Below, piece by piece: positions 1 to 8,139 of a DNA stretch of 19,645 bases. Position 1 is the stretch's first letter. Each line of letters opens with the position of its first letter. The DNA is taken from assembly GCA_934667795.1 (NCBI GenBank), contig CAKUMP010000012.1, positions 1 through 19,645 of the forward strand, written 5' to 3'. A model generated the notes under the pieces. It did no database searches. It was not told the DNA's origin and saw only the letters and a program-made list of their open reading frames with translations. Both the position numbers and the translations under genes were made by a program. Origin of the DNA: an uncultured Chthoniobacterales bacterium (lineage in GTDB: Bacteria; Verrucomicrobiota; Verrucomicrobiia; Chthoniobacterales; CAKUMP01).

Positions 1-59
1 CTCTTATAGCTTCCGCTTAAATTTTATTTTACATCCGTTGGAAATGTCCAAACTCCAGC

Positions 60-77
60 GCCGACGTCCTCGTCGGC
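60..77. repeat. GC-rich perfect hairpin, REP-like
   Basis: A perfect 7-bp inverted repeat, GCCGACG, then TCCT, then CGTCGGC, lies 24 bp beyond the stop codon of the unknown minus-strand gene. It is much more GC-rich than its surroundings. It could act as a transcription terminator for that gene, but there is no run of T directly after the stem in that direction. A repetitive extragenic palindrome is therefore equally likely. Confidence 0.5.
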
Positions 78-101
78 AGAAACCGGCCCCCGCAGCTTCC
101 T

Positions 102-503
102 CTAATACTCATTCAACGTATCGAGGATAAGGCGCGCCAGTTTTTGGATATGGGATTGCTTTTCCGGTGCAGGTGGGATTAGAAACGGGTGGTCGTAATA
201 ATAGAGAATGGCGCGGGTAAACGCATGTTCGCGAATAAACTGAAGGCGTTCGGCTTGAGTCGAATGTGAAAAAAGCCCGGCATAAAAAAGAGGTTTGGGA
301 TCCTGGGAATCGCCATGCTGCTGAAGCAGAAGAAGGGCGGCCTCACAAGCAAGTTCCAGTCGCTCTGGATCGTGTTCAGCAAGGTACTTGATATATTCAT
401 TCGCATGGGTTCGGAGGTCGTCCTTTACGAGCCAGGTAAAATTGATTTTCTGGACTCGTTCTACCGGCGAATATTGCGACAGCTTTCGTAACGTTTGCGA
501 CAT
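102..503 (-). CDS. Hypothetical protein, about 133 aa
   Basis: I do not recognise this protein. It is small, soluble-looking and mostly helical, with no signal peptide or membrane segment. It has an Ala/Leu-rich stretch in the middle (around LACEAALLLLQQ) and an aromatic patch YYYDHPF near the end. The frame is also open to an ATG at 575 (157 aa). I prefer the ATG at 503 because the longer form would leave only 30 bp to the divergent transporter gene at 606, and its extra residues look unstructured. No Shine-Dalgarno supports any of the three possible ATGs (575, 515, 503). It diverges from the DASS transporter, so the two may share a control region. The window gives no hint of function. Confidence 0.6.
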   Translation of the reverse strand: MSQTLRKLSQYSPVERVQKINFTWLVKDDLRTHANEYIKYLAEHDPERLELACEAALLLLQQHGDSQDPKPLFYAGLFSHSTQAERLQFIREHAFTRAILYYYDHPFLIPPAPEKQSHIQKLARLILDTLNEY

Positions 504-605
504 TATAAGTAGCATGTCACGGAAGTGTAAAATCGTCAAGTTGTGTGCAGATGCGGTTGCATTCTCTGCAAGCATCTGATTGGATAAAATATAACGAGAA
601 AGTAT

Positions 606-2069
606 ATGTTTGATTTAAGACCATTTTTAACGGAGCGACGGAGGCCGTTTTTTTTTGAATCGATTCGGGTAACGCGTTCTGTTTTGGTCTTTATATTTGC
701 GATTTTAGCAGGGTTGGGGGCGGCTTTATGGCTGAATTTCGAAGCGGGAGTAAACCGCGAAGCCGCGTTTATGGGAGGAATATTTGTTTTAGCCACCATT
801 TTATGGCTGACGGAAGCGATTCCATTGTATGCAACATCGCTTTTGATTATCGGGCTGGAAATTATTTTACTGGCGAACCCCGGGGGGTGGTCGTTTATAG
901 GATTCGAAGAAGGAGGAGGGCCTGGTTATAAAGATATTATCGCATTGGCGGCAGATCCAATCCTGCTGCTTTTTTTTGGAGGATTTTTACTAGCGCGGGC
1001 CGCGATGAATGAAGGCGTGGATGAAACGCTTTCCAGTATTTTTTTAAAACCATTTGGAAGACGCCCTTATAAAATGCTGTTTGGGGTGATGTCTGTAACC
1101 GCCTGCTTTTCCTTGTGGATGAGTAATACGGCGGCGACCGCCATGATGCTTGCGTTAATTGGACCTATTCTGGCCGGGTTGCCCCCGGAAGATAAATTTC
1201 GCAAAGCGCTGGTTCTGGGGATCCCGTTTGGGGCGAACCTTGGTGGATTAGCAACGCCGATCGGTTCTCCTCCGAACGCAGTAGCAATCAGCTTTCTGGC
1301 AGATATTGGACATCCCATTTCTTTTTTAACCTGGATGTTGATGACCATTCCGCTGGTGATTGTTTTGATTTTATTTGCCTGGCAAGTATTGGCGCGGGTG
1401 TTTCCCTGTTCTTTGGAAAGTGTGCCGGAAGTGAAGTCGGAAAAGAAAATGACCTGGCGCTCGAATCTGGTCGTGGTTGTTTTCAGTATCACCGCGTTGT
1501 TGTGGATGACCGATCAGTTTCACGGCTTGCCTGGTGCCGTGGTTGCGTTGTTTCCAGCCATTATTTTAAGTGTGACGGGCGTGATTACGCGAAATGATTT
1601 AAATCAACTGGAGTGGAATATCCTTATTTTGATTAGTGGCGGAATTGTGTTGGGCACGGGGCTGTCCTTAAGTGGATTGGATGATGTGATTGTAAGCTGG
1701 CTTCCAATGGATCAAGGGTTTTCTGTGATCACCATTGGGGTGGGGCTGGTGGTACTGACTGCAGTTTTAGCCACATTTATGTCAAACACAGCCGCAGCTA
1801 ACTTGATGGTACCGCTCGGGGTCTCCAGCATTAAAGCGTTTGGAGGAATCGGTGGGGATTTTATCTGGATGGCGGCGAGTATTGCATTGGCAAGTGCGCT
1901 GCCCATGATATTACCGATCAGTACCCCACCCAATGCGATTGCTTATGGAACAGGAGAAATCAAAACCTGGCATATGGCATCCGTCGGTGGATTAATCGGG
2001 CTGGTGGGGATCACCCTGGTATTAGTGGGGGGACGCTTTGCTTTATCGCTGTTTGGAATGATGGAATAA
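606..2069 (+). CDS. DASS/SLC13-family sodium:dicarboxylate (or sulfate) symporter
   Basis: This is a polytopic inner-membrane protein of 487 aa, the usual length for the divalent anion:Na+ symporter family (CitT/VcINDY type). It has two inverted halves, each with the family's SNT signature: S173-N174-T175 (followed by AATAMM) and S393-N394-T395 (followed by AAANLM). In the structurally studied members these loops bind Na+ and the substrate carboxylates. A GLATPIGSPPNA stretch after the first half is also typical. The likely role is Na+-driven uptake of C4-dicarboxylates or a related di-anion; sulfate cannot be excluded from sequence alone. A -10-like TATAAC at 590-595 lies only 10 nt before the ATG and there is no clear Shine-Dalgarno, so the transcript may be nearly leaderless. 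A small ORF follows after 48 nt. Confidence 0.9.
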   Translation: MFDLRPFLTERRRPFFFESIRVTRSVLVFIFAILAGLGAALWLNFEAGVNREAAFMGGIFVLATILWLTEAIPLYATSLLIIGLEIILLANPGGWSFIGFEEGGGPGYKDIIALAADPILLLFFGGFLLARAAMNEGVDETLSSIFLKPFGRRPYKMLFGVMSVTACFSLWMSNTAATAMMLALIGPILAGLPPEDKFRKALVLGIPFGANLGGLATPIGSPPNAVAISFLADIGHPISFLTWMLMTIPLVIVLILFAWQVLARVFPCSLESVPEVKSEKKMTWRSNLVVVVFSITALLWMTDQFHGLPGAVVALFPAIILSVTGVITRNDLNQLEWNILILISGGIVLGTGLSLSGLDDVIVSWLPMDQGFSVITIGVGLVVLTAVLATFMSNTAAANLMVPLGVSSIKAFGGIGGDFIWMAASIALASALPMILPISTPPNAIAYGTGEIKTWHMASVGGLIGLVGITLVLVGGRFALSLFGMME

Positions 2070-2117
2070 AAATTGTCAGGAAGCGGGAGAAAAAAGTAAA
2101 ATCAGAGGAGAAAACGT

Positions 2118-2210
2118 ATGTTAGAAATAGTGATAGAAGCGCGGAAAGCGGCGATCAGCCCATCGATGAAAGTAAAACGCATTCTTCCTTTTCGCTTTTT
2201 GAAAGGATAA
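2118..2210 (+). pseudogene. 30-codon ORF resembling a truncated pirin N-terminus; possible leader peptide
   Basis: The ATG has one of the better ribosome sites in the window (AGAGGAG at 2104-2110, 7 nt before the start) and the frame is open for 30 codons to TAA at 2208. The peptide begins MLEIVIEARKAA and contains MKVKRILPF. From memory this resembles the start of bacterial pirins (an 'I.AR..D...VRRxLP' pattern), but the expected continuation with RRMVGPFxFFDHMGP is absent in all frames downstream. Its last codons (GAAAGGATAA) overlap the Shine-Dalgarno of the large gene at 2216, which starts 5 nt after this stop. It may be a decayed pirin, or a short ORF whose translation is coupled to that of the secreted protein. 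Confidence 0.45.
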
Positions 2211-2215
2211 CGATT

Positions 2216-4963
2216 ATGCGCTGGTTAATTCCTTTCGGAATAATTTGCTGGATCGTATTTACGATGCTTTCTGGAGCAGCGGAACCGTCCTGGTGGGAGG
2301 ATCTGGATACCGAAATCATTCATTTACAAGCGGAAGAAAATTCTGAATTTCCTGTCACCCTGGGGCAATTAAAATATACGGCTATACAGGCAAAAAAACA
2401 TCTGGATAAATATTTGCCTGGAGGGGCTGGTGAAGAACTTGAGCAGCGTGTTAAAAGTTTTGAACCGCGTACCGGCCAGGAATATACGGAGCAGGAAATT
2501 CAGACGTTTCTTAAGCAAGATGAGCAGCAAGTGAATAGGGGGCGATTGACGCTTGTTGCAAAGCCATTTTATGACCGCATGATGGAGGAAGGGTTTCCGG
2601 AAGAGAAGAATCCTGTCGATCAGACACTCGCTATGGAAAAAAATCAGATGCCCGCAACTATTGCAGATTTAAAACGCTTTTTTGGATTTAGTTTAGACAA
2701 AGATGAGGACAACAATGGGTTAGTGGATTGGTGGGAAGAGGGATATTTCAAAGGAACCGGGCAATCTCCGGACGAGGATGCGGATGGAGATGGTTTGACA
2801 AATCTGGAAGAATTTCAGCAACGGAGTGATCCTTCTGATTATTACCATCAGGGCGAAGTGAGGATTACTCCGCGCATCCGTATATTGGGTGGCAATGAAC
2901 AGATCGGGGTTCTGCAGACTCCTTTGCTGGAGGCTTTACGAGTGGACGTTCGGGATGCTTCTAATGAAAATATTTTACCCAATGCACCTGTTCTTTTTTC
3001 TATCGAAACCGGGGCGGGAGCATTTTATCTCAACGATGAATCGTGGCCCCTGCACGATAAATATGTTGTAAGAACCAATCAGGAGGGCGTCGCAGAAGTT
3101 TTTCTTTATCCCAGAATAAAGGGGGAAAAACAAAATGGAGAACATGTGCTGAAAGTCCGCCCGGAGAATCAAAAAGGAAAAAGAGGAAAAAGAGGAAAGG
3201 GAAAGATGTTTTCCGACGAAGTGACATTTGTGAGTTTTGTCTTAGAGAAGTCGGGACTGACAGCACATTGGCAGTTAGAAGAAGAAAATGAAATGAAACG
3301 GACGGATCTTGGTCCTTTTAAATTAGACGGAGAGTGCATCAATTCGCCGCAGCGGATAAGCCGCCTGACGAATGATTTTGCATTGGCGTTTGATGGTGGA
3401 AAAGATGAGGGGGGAAGAAGTGCTTACGTGAAAGTGATGGGGCAGAAGAAATTTGCGCCATTGGATTTTGGGCAGAATAGTTTTACGGTGACGTTATGGT
3501 TTCGTGGGATACGTGGAGGAGGTGGCGGAGTTTTGTTTGCTAAAGGGGGAGTGGTTGGTGCTCCTGGGTACTACCTTGCATTGACGACGGACGGAAAACT
3601 GGAATTCAGTATTGGGAGCGATTTCTATGAATCTCCTTCTGAGATGATTCAGGTACGAAGTCAAAAACGATTTGATGATGAACAATGGCATCATGTTGCG
3701 GTAGTGGTGGATCAATCAGAAAAAACGCTGCGACTTGTGGTGGATGAAATTGCCGTTACTTTGGAGAAAGTGGAAGGAAGCGGAGGGGGTATTGGGGACG
3801 GACCTTATTTGGATTTTCAGATGCTGAAACATCTTGCAGCAGGTGCTCCAGGAGAGCATTTTTACCTGGGATGCCGGAATGGAGAAAGTGCATTTTTGAT
3901 GGGCGCTTTAGATGATATTCGTGTGTTTCGAAAGGCACTGAACAATACCCAGATAGTTAGTTTGATTCATCAAAGTAGTGAATTAATGGTTTCTTCTATT
4001 ACTTATACGATAGACGAAGACACCGCAGGACATTGGGAGTTGCAACATACCGGGGGCGGACATGGCATGGCTGAGTATCGGATTCTGACGCCCACCGCGA
4101 ATGGCGACTTGGTGTTAAAAGACGAAAAAGTGACCTATTACCCAAATGCTCATTATAATGGGAAAGACCGTTTTGTGTTTTCTGTCACAAAAAATGGCAC
4201 GACAGAAGAAGCCTTGGTTAATATTGTGATAAATCCTGATAATGACCCCCCATTGGTTTATGCTGGACCTAATCAAAATATTGTTTTGCCTGCGCATGCT
4301 TCGCTTCAGGGTTCGTTGATGGATATTGATACGGAACTGGACGAGATCGAGACATCATGGTCAAAAGAAGAAGGTCCCGGTAATGTTGTTTTTTCGAGCC
4401 CGGAAACATTAGGTACAACTGCGGAGTTTGATGCACCTGGCAATTATGTGTTAGTCTTGAGGGCGCGTGATAGTGCGTGGCGGAGTGATTCTATACGCGT
4501 GATGGTTTTGCCTGAAAATACAACGGATCTGCCGGTAGTCCGTATGGTGTCACCTGAAAATAGAAAGTATTATGATTTGCACACCACCTTGCATTTGAAG
4601 GTGTCTGCACAGACAGCGGAAGGGGCCACTATTGAAAAGGTGGAGTTTTATGAAGGAAGTCGAAAGATCGGCGAGGTTCTGGTGCCGAATAGCGTATCAG
4701 GGTATTATGAAATGGATTGGACGCCTGAACGTTTGGGAGGGTATTCCCTTAGTGCGATAGTATGGGATTCTGAAAAAAGGACAAATGTTTCTTCGAGGGC
4801 ATTAGTGATGATTAAATACAAAGGATGGTTTAGCGGAGGTGAGTTTGCATCAGGAAACGAAGGGTATTCTGGTATCGGAGGAAATGGCGGTGCCAGCGTG
4901 GGGCATCGGGTTGGCCCTGGAAGTGAATTTTTCGATGAAAAAAATTCCCAAAATTCCCAATAG
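2216..4963 (+). CDS. Large exported multidomain protein (LGQLK repeats, Ca2+ motif, LamG, PKD/Ig-like)
   Basis: This 915-aa protein has an N-terminal signal peptide (hydrophobic to about residue 21, then AAEPSWW). Three degenerate repeats follow: LGQLK at 49-53, NRGRLT at 107-112 and IADLK at 149-153. This arrangement recurs in exported proteins of Verrucomicrobiota. A thrombospondin type-3-like Asp-rich Ca2+ motif spans about 161-205 (DKDEDNNG, DADGDGLTNLEEF). An invasin-like Ig region (about 215-340) is interrupted by a basic GKRGKRGKGK segment. A LamG/concanavalin-fold domain covers about 342-575 (EQWHHVAVVVD, ALDDIRVFRKAL), then a cadherin-like region, a PKD-like domain (about 680-770) and an Ig-like domain (about 775-865). 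The tail is Gly-rich and ends KNSQNSQ. It probably acts outside the cell in adhesion or polysaccharide binding. Ribosome site AAGGA at 2202-2206. I see no catalytic motif or sorting signal. Confidence 0.8.
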   Translation: MRWLIPFGIICWIVFTMLSGAAEPSWWEDLDTEIIHLQAEENSEFPVTLGQLKYTAIQAKKHLDKYLPGGAGEELEQRVKSFEPRTGQEYTEQEIQTFLKQDEQQVNRGRLTLVAKPFYDRMMEEGFPEEKNPVDQTLAMEKNQMPATIADLKRFFGFSLDKDEDNNGLVDWWEEGYFKGTGQSPDEDADGDGLTNLEEFQQRSDPSDYYHQGEVRITPRIRILGGNEQIGVLQTPLLEALRVDVRDASNENILPNAPVLFSIETGAGAFYLNDESWPLHDKYVVRTNQEGVAEVFLYPRIKGEKQNGEHVLKVRPENQKGKRGKRGKGKMFSDEVTFVSFVLEKSGLTAHWQLEEENEMKRTDLGPFKLDGECINSPQRISRLTNDFALAFDGGKDEGGRSAYVKVMGQKKFAPLDFGQNSFTVTLWFRGIRGGGGGVLFAKGGVVGAPGYYLALTTDGKLEFSIGSDFYESPSEMIQVRSQKRFDDEQWHHVAVVVDQSEKTLRLVVDEIAVTLEKVEGSGGGIGDGPYLDFQMLKHLAAGAPGEHFYLGCRNGESAFLMGALDDIRVFRKALNNTQIVSLIHQSSELMVSSITYTIDEDTAGHWELQHTGGGHGMAEYRILTPTANGDLVLKDEKVTYYPNAHYNGKDRFVFSVTKNGTTEEALVNIVINPDNDPPLVYAGPNQNIVLPAHASLQGSLMDIDTELDEIETSWSKEEGPGNVVFSSPETLGTTAEFDAPGNYVLVLRARDSAWRSDSIRVMVLPENTTDLPVVRMVSPENRKYYDLHTTLHLKVSAQTAEGATIEKVEFYEGSRKIGEVLVPNSVSGYYEMDWTPERLGGYSLSAIVWDSEKRTNVSSRALVMIKYKGWFSGGEFASGNEGYSGIGGNGGASVGHRVGPGSEFFDEKNSQNSQ
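3171..3206. repeat. 36-nt pure-purine tract with 9-bp tandem units
   Basis: Positions 3171-3206 contain only A and G and are built from repeats close to GGAAAAAGA. They encode a basic segment (KGKRGKRGKGK) within the invasin-like Ig region of the secreted protein. The tract is slippage-prone, and changes in multiples of 9 bp would keep the frame. Confidence 0.6.
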
Positions 4964-5066
4964 CAGGGCGAGTAATTTTTTTTCTAAAAAACGCATTCCT
5001 CTTTGCTCCAATACGGATGTTTTTTTGCTGATCTTTCTAGGCATGATATTTTGCGTCTCTACGTGA
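4935..5066 (+). CDS. Possible 43-aa ORF with hydrophobic C-terminus, overlapping the end of the secreted protein
   Basis: An ATG at 4935 opens a second reading frame that runs past the stop of the 915-aa gene to TGA at 5064. The product has a basic start (MKKIPKIPNSR) and a hydrophobic end (VFLLIFLGMIFCVST), like an uncleaved or truncated signal peptide. The only ribosome-site candidate is GGAAG at 4919-4923, which is a little distant. It may be the start of a decayed second exported gene, a membrane microprotein, or chance. Confidence 0.2.
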   Translation: MKKIPKIPNSRASNFFSKKRIPLCSNTDVFLLIFLGMIFCVST

Positions 5067-5081
5067 ACATTGATCTATAAT
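5051..5081 (+). promoter_or_regulatory. Candidate sigma70 promoter for the gene at 5133
   Basis: A perfect -10 hexamer TATAAT (5076-5081) is preceded by TTGCGT (5051-5056) with a 19-nt spacer. Transcription would start near 5088 and leave about 45 nt of leader before the ATG at 5133. The spacing is slightly long, so the -35 assignment is the weaker part. Confidence 0.45.
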
Positions 5082-5132
5082 TTCCCCTTTTTAGCTGGAA
5101 GTACCATGGGAAAGAGGGCAGAATAAGGAGAT

Positions 5133-5585
5133 ATGCGTGTATGGTTAGCCTTAATTGTGGGAGTGGTACTGGTGATCTGGTATCTGCAGTTTGATTACCG
5201 GAGATCGGAAGGGGTGGCACGGTCGGTGTATCTGATTGGATTGGAAGCGAGAGAAACGTTGTCGGAACAGGTTGATGAGCCGTCGGAGGATGTTATTCAG
5301 GTGTTGCAACAATTACGGCGTGCGGTGGAACCCTTAAAAGGTGAGCAGGGGGAACTATCGAGAGAGTCCGTGACAACACTCCTCGAAATGGCAGAAAAAA
5401 GAAATAAACTGGCGCAAAGTAAGCAGCAGTTGAATGCGGGAAGTCCGGATGCATCGAAGCTGGAACTTCAACAGCAAATGGACAAAAAGTGGGAAGAGGA
5501 TGTGATTCAGTTTAAATTGAAATTAAATAATTCTTTGCTTCCATTGCGGGAATTACTGGGGCCCGACCTTCCTCCCGGGGAATGA
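5133..5585 (+). CDS. Hypothetical membrane-anchored protein, 150 aa
   Basis: I do not recognise a family. Residues about 3-18 (VWLALIVGVVLVIWYL) form a single N-terminal membrane anchor or signal anchor, followed by a charged, Gln/Glu/Leu-rich soluble part. That part is predicted to be mostly helical and could form a coiled coil (DVIQVLQQLRRAV, KLELQQQMDKKWEED). There is no lipoprotein Cys. The product would be anchored in the inner membrane with the body on the outer face. A strong Shine-Dalgarno, TAAGGAG at 5124-5130, lies unusually close (2 nt) to the ATG; the next in-frame starts are far inside, so this start stands. It probably has its own promoter (5051-5081) and is followed 77 bp later by hisC, which also appears to have its own promoter. 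Confidence 0.7.
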   Translation: MRVWLALIVGVVLVIWYLQFDYRRSEGVARSVYLIGLEARETLSEQVDEPSEDVIQVLQQLRRAVEPLKGEQGELSRESVTTLLEMAEKRNKLAQSKQQLNAGSPDASKLELQQQMDKKWEEDVIQFKLKLNNSLLPLRELLGPDLPPGE

Positions 5586-5624
5586 GCAGGAATTCAGGGC
5601 ATTTAAAATCGTGAGAATCTCCGA

Positions 5625-5653
5625 TTGCAGGAGAGAAGGGATTTGGGTATAGT
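5625..5653 (+). promoter_or_regulatory. Candidate sigma70 promoter of hisC, nearly leaderless
   Basis: TTGCAG (5625-5630), a 17-nt spacer and TATAGT (5648-5653) give near-ideal sigma70 geometry. The -10 box ends 9 nt before the hisC ATG at 5663, so the predicted transcript starts only a few bases before the start codon. This agrees with the lack of a Shine-Dalgarno there. Confidence 0.5.
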
Positions 5654-5662
5654 CGGCGGATT

Positions 5663-6766
5663 ATGATCTGGAATTTAGCGAATGAACAATTGCGGGATTT
5701 GGTTTCTTATGAGCCGGGGAAGCCAGTGGATGATGTGGCGCGGGATCTGGGACTGGCTCCCGAAAGTATTATCAAGCTCGCATCCAATGAAAATCCGCTG
5801 GGTCCGTCGCCAAAAGCGCTGGCTGCGATGCAGGCGATGCTGAATCAATCCCATTTTTATCCCGATGGGGGAGGCTACCATTTACGGACTGCAATCGCAG
5901 ATAAATTTGATCTGAAACGGGAAAATGTGATCCTCGGGAACGGATCCAATGAAATTATTGAATTTTTAGGGCATGCCTTTTTATCCAAAGGAGATGAAAT
6001 TGTCGTTTCGGCACATTCCTTTGCGGTTTACCATTTAATGGCACAGTTATTTGGCGCTAAAACGATCGAAGTGCCCGATCCGGGATTTGCGCATGATCTG
6101 GACGGGATGTTGAAAGCGATTACGCCTAAAACAAAAGAAGTTTTTATTACCAATCCAAATAACCCGACCGGGACCTTGCTGAAGCAGGACGAGATCGATG
6201 CTTTTATGGCAAAGGTCCCGCCGCATGTGATCGTGGTTTTTGATGAAGCCTATTACGAATTTGTGGATAACCCGGCGGATACATTGAAGTATGTACGGGA
6301 GCGGGAAAATGTGATTGTGTTACGGACATTTTCCAAGATCCAGGGGCTGGCAAATCTGCGGGTCGGTTATGGGCTGGCGCATGAAGGATTGGCTTCTGTT
6401 TTGCAGAAAACAAGACAGCCATTTAACGTAAACGGAATTGCACAGGCAGGTGCTCTGGCCGGGTTGCTGGATCAGGACCATCAGGATTTAACAAAACGAA
6501 TTACCGATGAAGGCCGCGCGTATCTGGAAAGTGAATTCGCTTCATTAAATCTGGAATATGTTCCAAGCTATGCAAATTTTGTGATGGTGAAGGTGGGCGA
6601 TGGAAATAAACTTTTCAAGGATTTGATGGCAAAGGGCGTGATCGTACGCGCAATGGCAAGCTATGGGCTGCCGGAGTGGATCCGTGTATCGGTTGGAACC
6701 ATGGAACAGAACCAGAGATTTGTACAAGAACTTCATCTGGCATTAGAAGGAAATTCCGCAGGTTGA
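5663..6766 (+). CDS. hisC: Histidinol-phosphate aminotransferase
   Basis: This is a PLP-dependent class I/II aminotransferase of 367 aa, the normal HisC length. It interconverts L-histidinol phosphate plus 2-oxoglutarate and imidazole-acetol phosphate plus glutamate in histidine biosynthesis. Family landmarks in order: SNENPLGPSP near the N-terminus (substrate/PLP region), YPDGGGYHLR, GNGSNE (phosphate cup), NPNNPTG, D194 in FDEAYYEF (pairs with the PLP pyridine N) and K225 in RTFSKIQGLANLRVGYG, the Schiff-base lysine. The extended N-terminal arm typical of HisC is present. HisC paralogues in many bacteria also take aromatic substrates, so a role in Tyr/Phe synthesis is possible. No other his gene is nearby. 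mnmE follows after 20 nt, so the two are probably cotranscribed. Confidence 0.92.
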   Translation: MIWNLANEQLRDLVSYEPGKPVDDVARDLGLAPESIIKLASNENPLGPSPKALAAMQAMLNQSHFYPDGGGYHLRTAIADKFDLKRENVILGNGSNEIIEFLGHAFLSKGDEIVVSAHSFAVYHLMAQLFGAKTIEVPDPGFAHDLDGMLKAITPKTKEVFITNPNNPTGTLLKQDEIDAFMAKVPPHVIVVFDEAYYEFVDNPADTLKYVRERENVIVLRTFSKIQGLANLRVGYGLAHEGLASVLQKTRQPFNVNGIAQAGALAGLLDQDHQDLTKRITDEGRAYLESEFASLNLEYVPSYANFVMVKVGDGNKLFKDLMAKGVIVRAMASYGLPEWIRVSVGTMEQNQRFVQELHLALEGNSAG

Positions 6767-6786
6767 CTGTAGAATCCAGGGAGGGC

Positions 6787-8139
6787 ATGAGCGAATCGGA
6801 TACTATAGCGGCACTGGCAAGCCCACCGGGAGAGGGGGCAATCAGTTTAATCCGGATCTCCGGGCCTGAGGCAATTTATGTCGCAGACAAAATATTTCTG
6901 GGACATGCTGCGCCACATGAGATGCGCAGCGGACATCAGCGCTTCGGCGGGATATGGGATCAGGGGAAAAAGATAGATGAGGTGATGCTGGTGGTGCATC
7001 GCGCTCCCCGGTCTTACACGGGCGAACATGTGGTGGAAATTTCCTGTCATGGTGGTGTGCTGATTACCGGAAAAGTCCTGCAGACGGTTTTGCGTCATGG
7101 CGCACGGATGGCACGTCCGGGGGAATTTACGGAACGTGCATTTCTGAATGGTAAAATGGATCTGACGCAGGCAGAGGCGGTGATGGATTTGATTCGTGCG
7201 CAAAGTGAACTTGCGATGCGAAGCGCTCAGGAACAGTTGTCCGGACGCCTGGGGCATCAGGTTATGGAATTGCGGGACCGGGTGCTGGGTGTGCTGGCAC
7301 ATGTGGAAGCATATATTGATTTTCCGGAAGAGGATATTGATCCGGAAACCGGAGATGCCTTGGTGGGAAGAATGGTGGATGTGGAAAAACAGATTCAGAA
7401 ACTGCTGGATACTGCAGAGACCGGACGTATTTTGCGCGAGGGAGTTCGCACGGTTCTGGCGGGCGCTCCCAATGCCGGAAAATCCAGTCTGTTGAATGCA
7501 ATGGTCGGGTTTGACCGGGCAATTGTCAGCGAAATTCCGGGAACGACGCGCGACACGATTGAAGAATGGGTGCATTTTCATGGATTGGCATTGCGGCTCA
7601 TTGACACGGCCGGGCTACGGGAAACAGAAGACGTGGTGGAAGCCGAGGGGGTGCATCGCACAAGAAAAATGCTGGGCATGGCGGATGTGGTTTTACATGT
7701 CGTGGATGCAAGCCAGCCGAAACCCGCCGGGTTTACGCGCGAGACAGCAGAACATGCATTTTTGATTTTAAATAAATCCGATATTGGGACTCATCCGGAC
7801 TGGCAGGACGATATTGGAAAGGAAGGCGTAGTTCCGGTAAGCTGCGTGACCGGGGAGGGGATCGACCGGATGGGAACATTGATGGCGGAGGCGGTCGGAA
7901 TGGCTTCATTGGGAAATGATGGCGGAGTCACTGCCATTAACACCAGACATCGCATGTGTCTGGAAAAAGCCCTGCAGGCAATGCAGAAAGCAGTGGAAAG
8001 CATGCGCGCACAGGAATCCCCGGAATTTGTCGCTATCTTTATTCGAGAAACACTGGATTTTGTCGGCGAAGTCGTCGGTAAAACCGATACAGAAGATTTA
8101 TTAGGAGAAATTTTCAGCACATTTTGTCTGGGGAAATAA
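6787..8139 (+). CDS. mnmE: tRNA uridine-5-carboxymethylaminomethyl modification GTPase MnmE (TrmE)
   Basis: MnmE works with MnmG to install the (carboxymethyl)aminomethyl group on C5 of wobble U34 in tRNAs. The start at 6787 has GGGAGGG directly upstream and begins MSESDTIAALASPPGEGAIS, the canonical MnmE N-terminus; the frame is open further upstream into hisC, but that extension is not family-like. The length is 450 aa, as usual. The N-terminal formyl-THF-binding dimerisation domain is followed by a helical domain with an inserted G domain: G1 GAPNAGKSS (226-234, K232), G2 in PGTTRDT, G3 DTAG (273-276), G4 NKSD (329-332). The C-terminus is FCLGK, the CxGK motif with the conserved Cys (usually CIGK). 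The partner mnmG is not in this window. Confidence 0.95.
   Translation: MSESDTIAALASPPGEGAISLIRISGPEAIYVADKIFLGHAAPHEMRSGHQRFGGIWDQGKKIDEVMLVVHRAPRSYTGEHVVEISCHGGVLITGKVLQTVLRHGARMARPGEFTERAFLNGKMDLTQAEAVMDLIRAQSELAMRSAQEQLSGRLGHQVMELRDRVLGVLAHVEAYIDFPEEDIDPETGDALVGRMVDVEKQIQKLLDTAETGRILREGVRTVLAGAPNAGKSSLLNAMVGFDRAIVSEIPGTTRDTIEEWVHFHGLALRLIDTAGLRETEDVVEAEGVHRTRKMLGMADVVLHVVDASQPKPAGFTRETAEHAFLILNKSDIGTHPDWQDDIGKEGVVPVSCVTGEGIDRMGTLMAEAVGMASLGNDGGVTAINTRHRMCLEKALQAMQKAVESMRAQESPEFVAIFIRETLDFVGEVVGKTDTEDLLGEIFSTFCLGK

Noticed and set aside
6676..6786. Longer start of MnmE overlapping hisC
   Set aside because: The N-terminus MSESDTIAAL at 6787 matches the family, and GGGAGGG precedes it.
6847..7581. 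244-codon open frame on the minus strand
   Set aside because: It lies fully inside mnmE, whose residues are confirmed by GTPase motifs. The translated antisense product is rich in His/Gln/Arg and has no family features.
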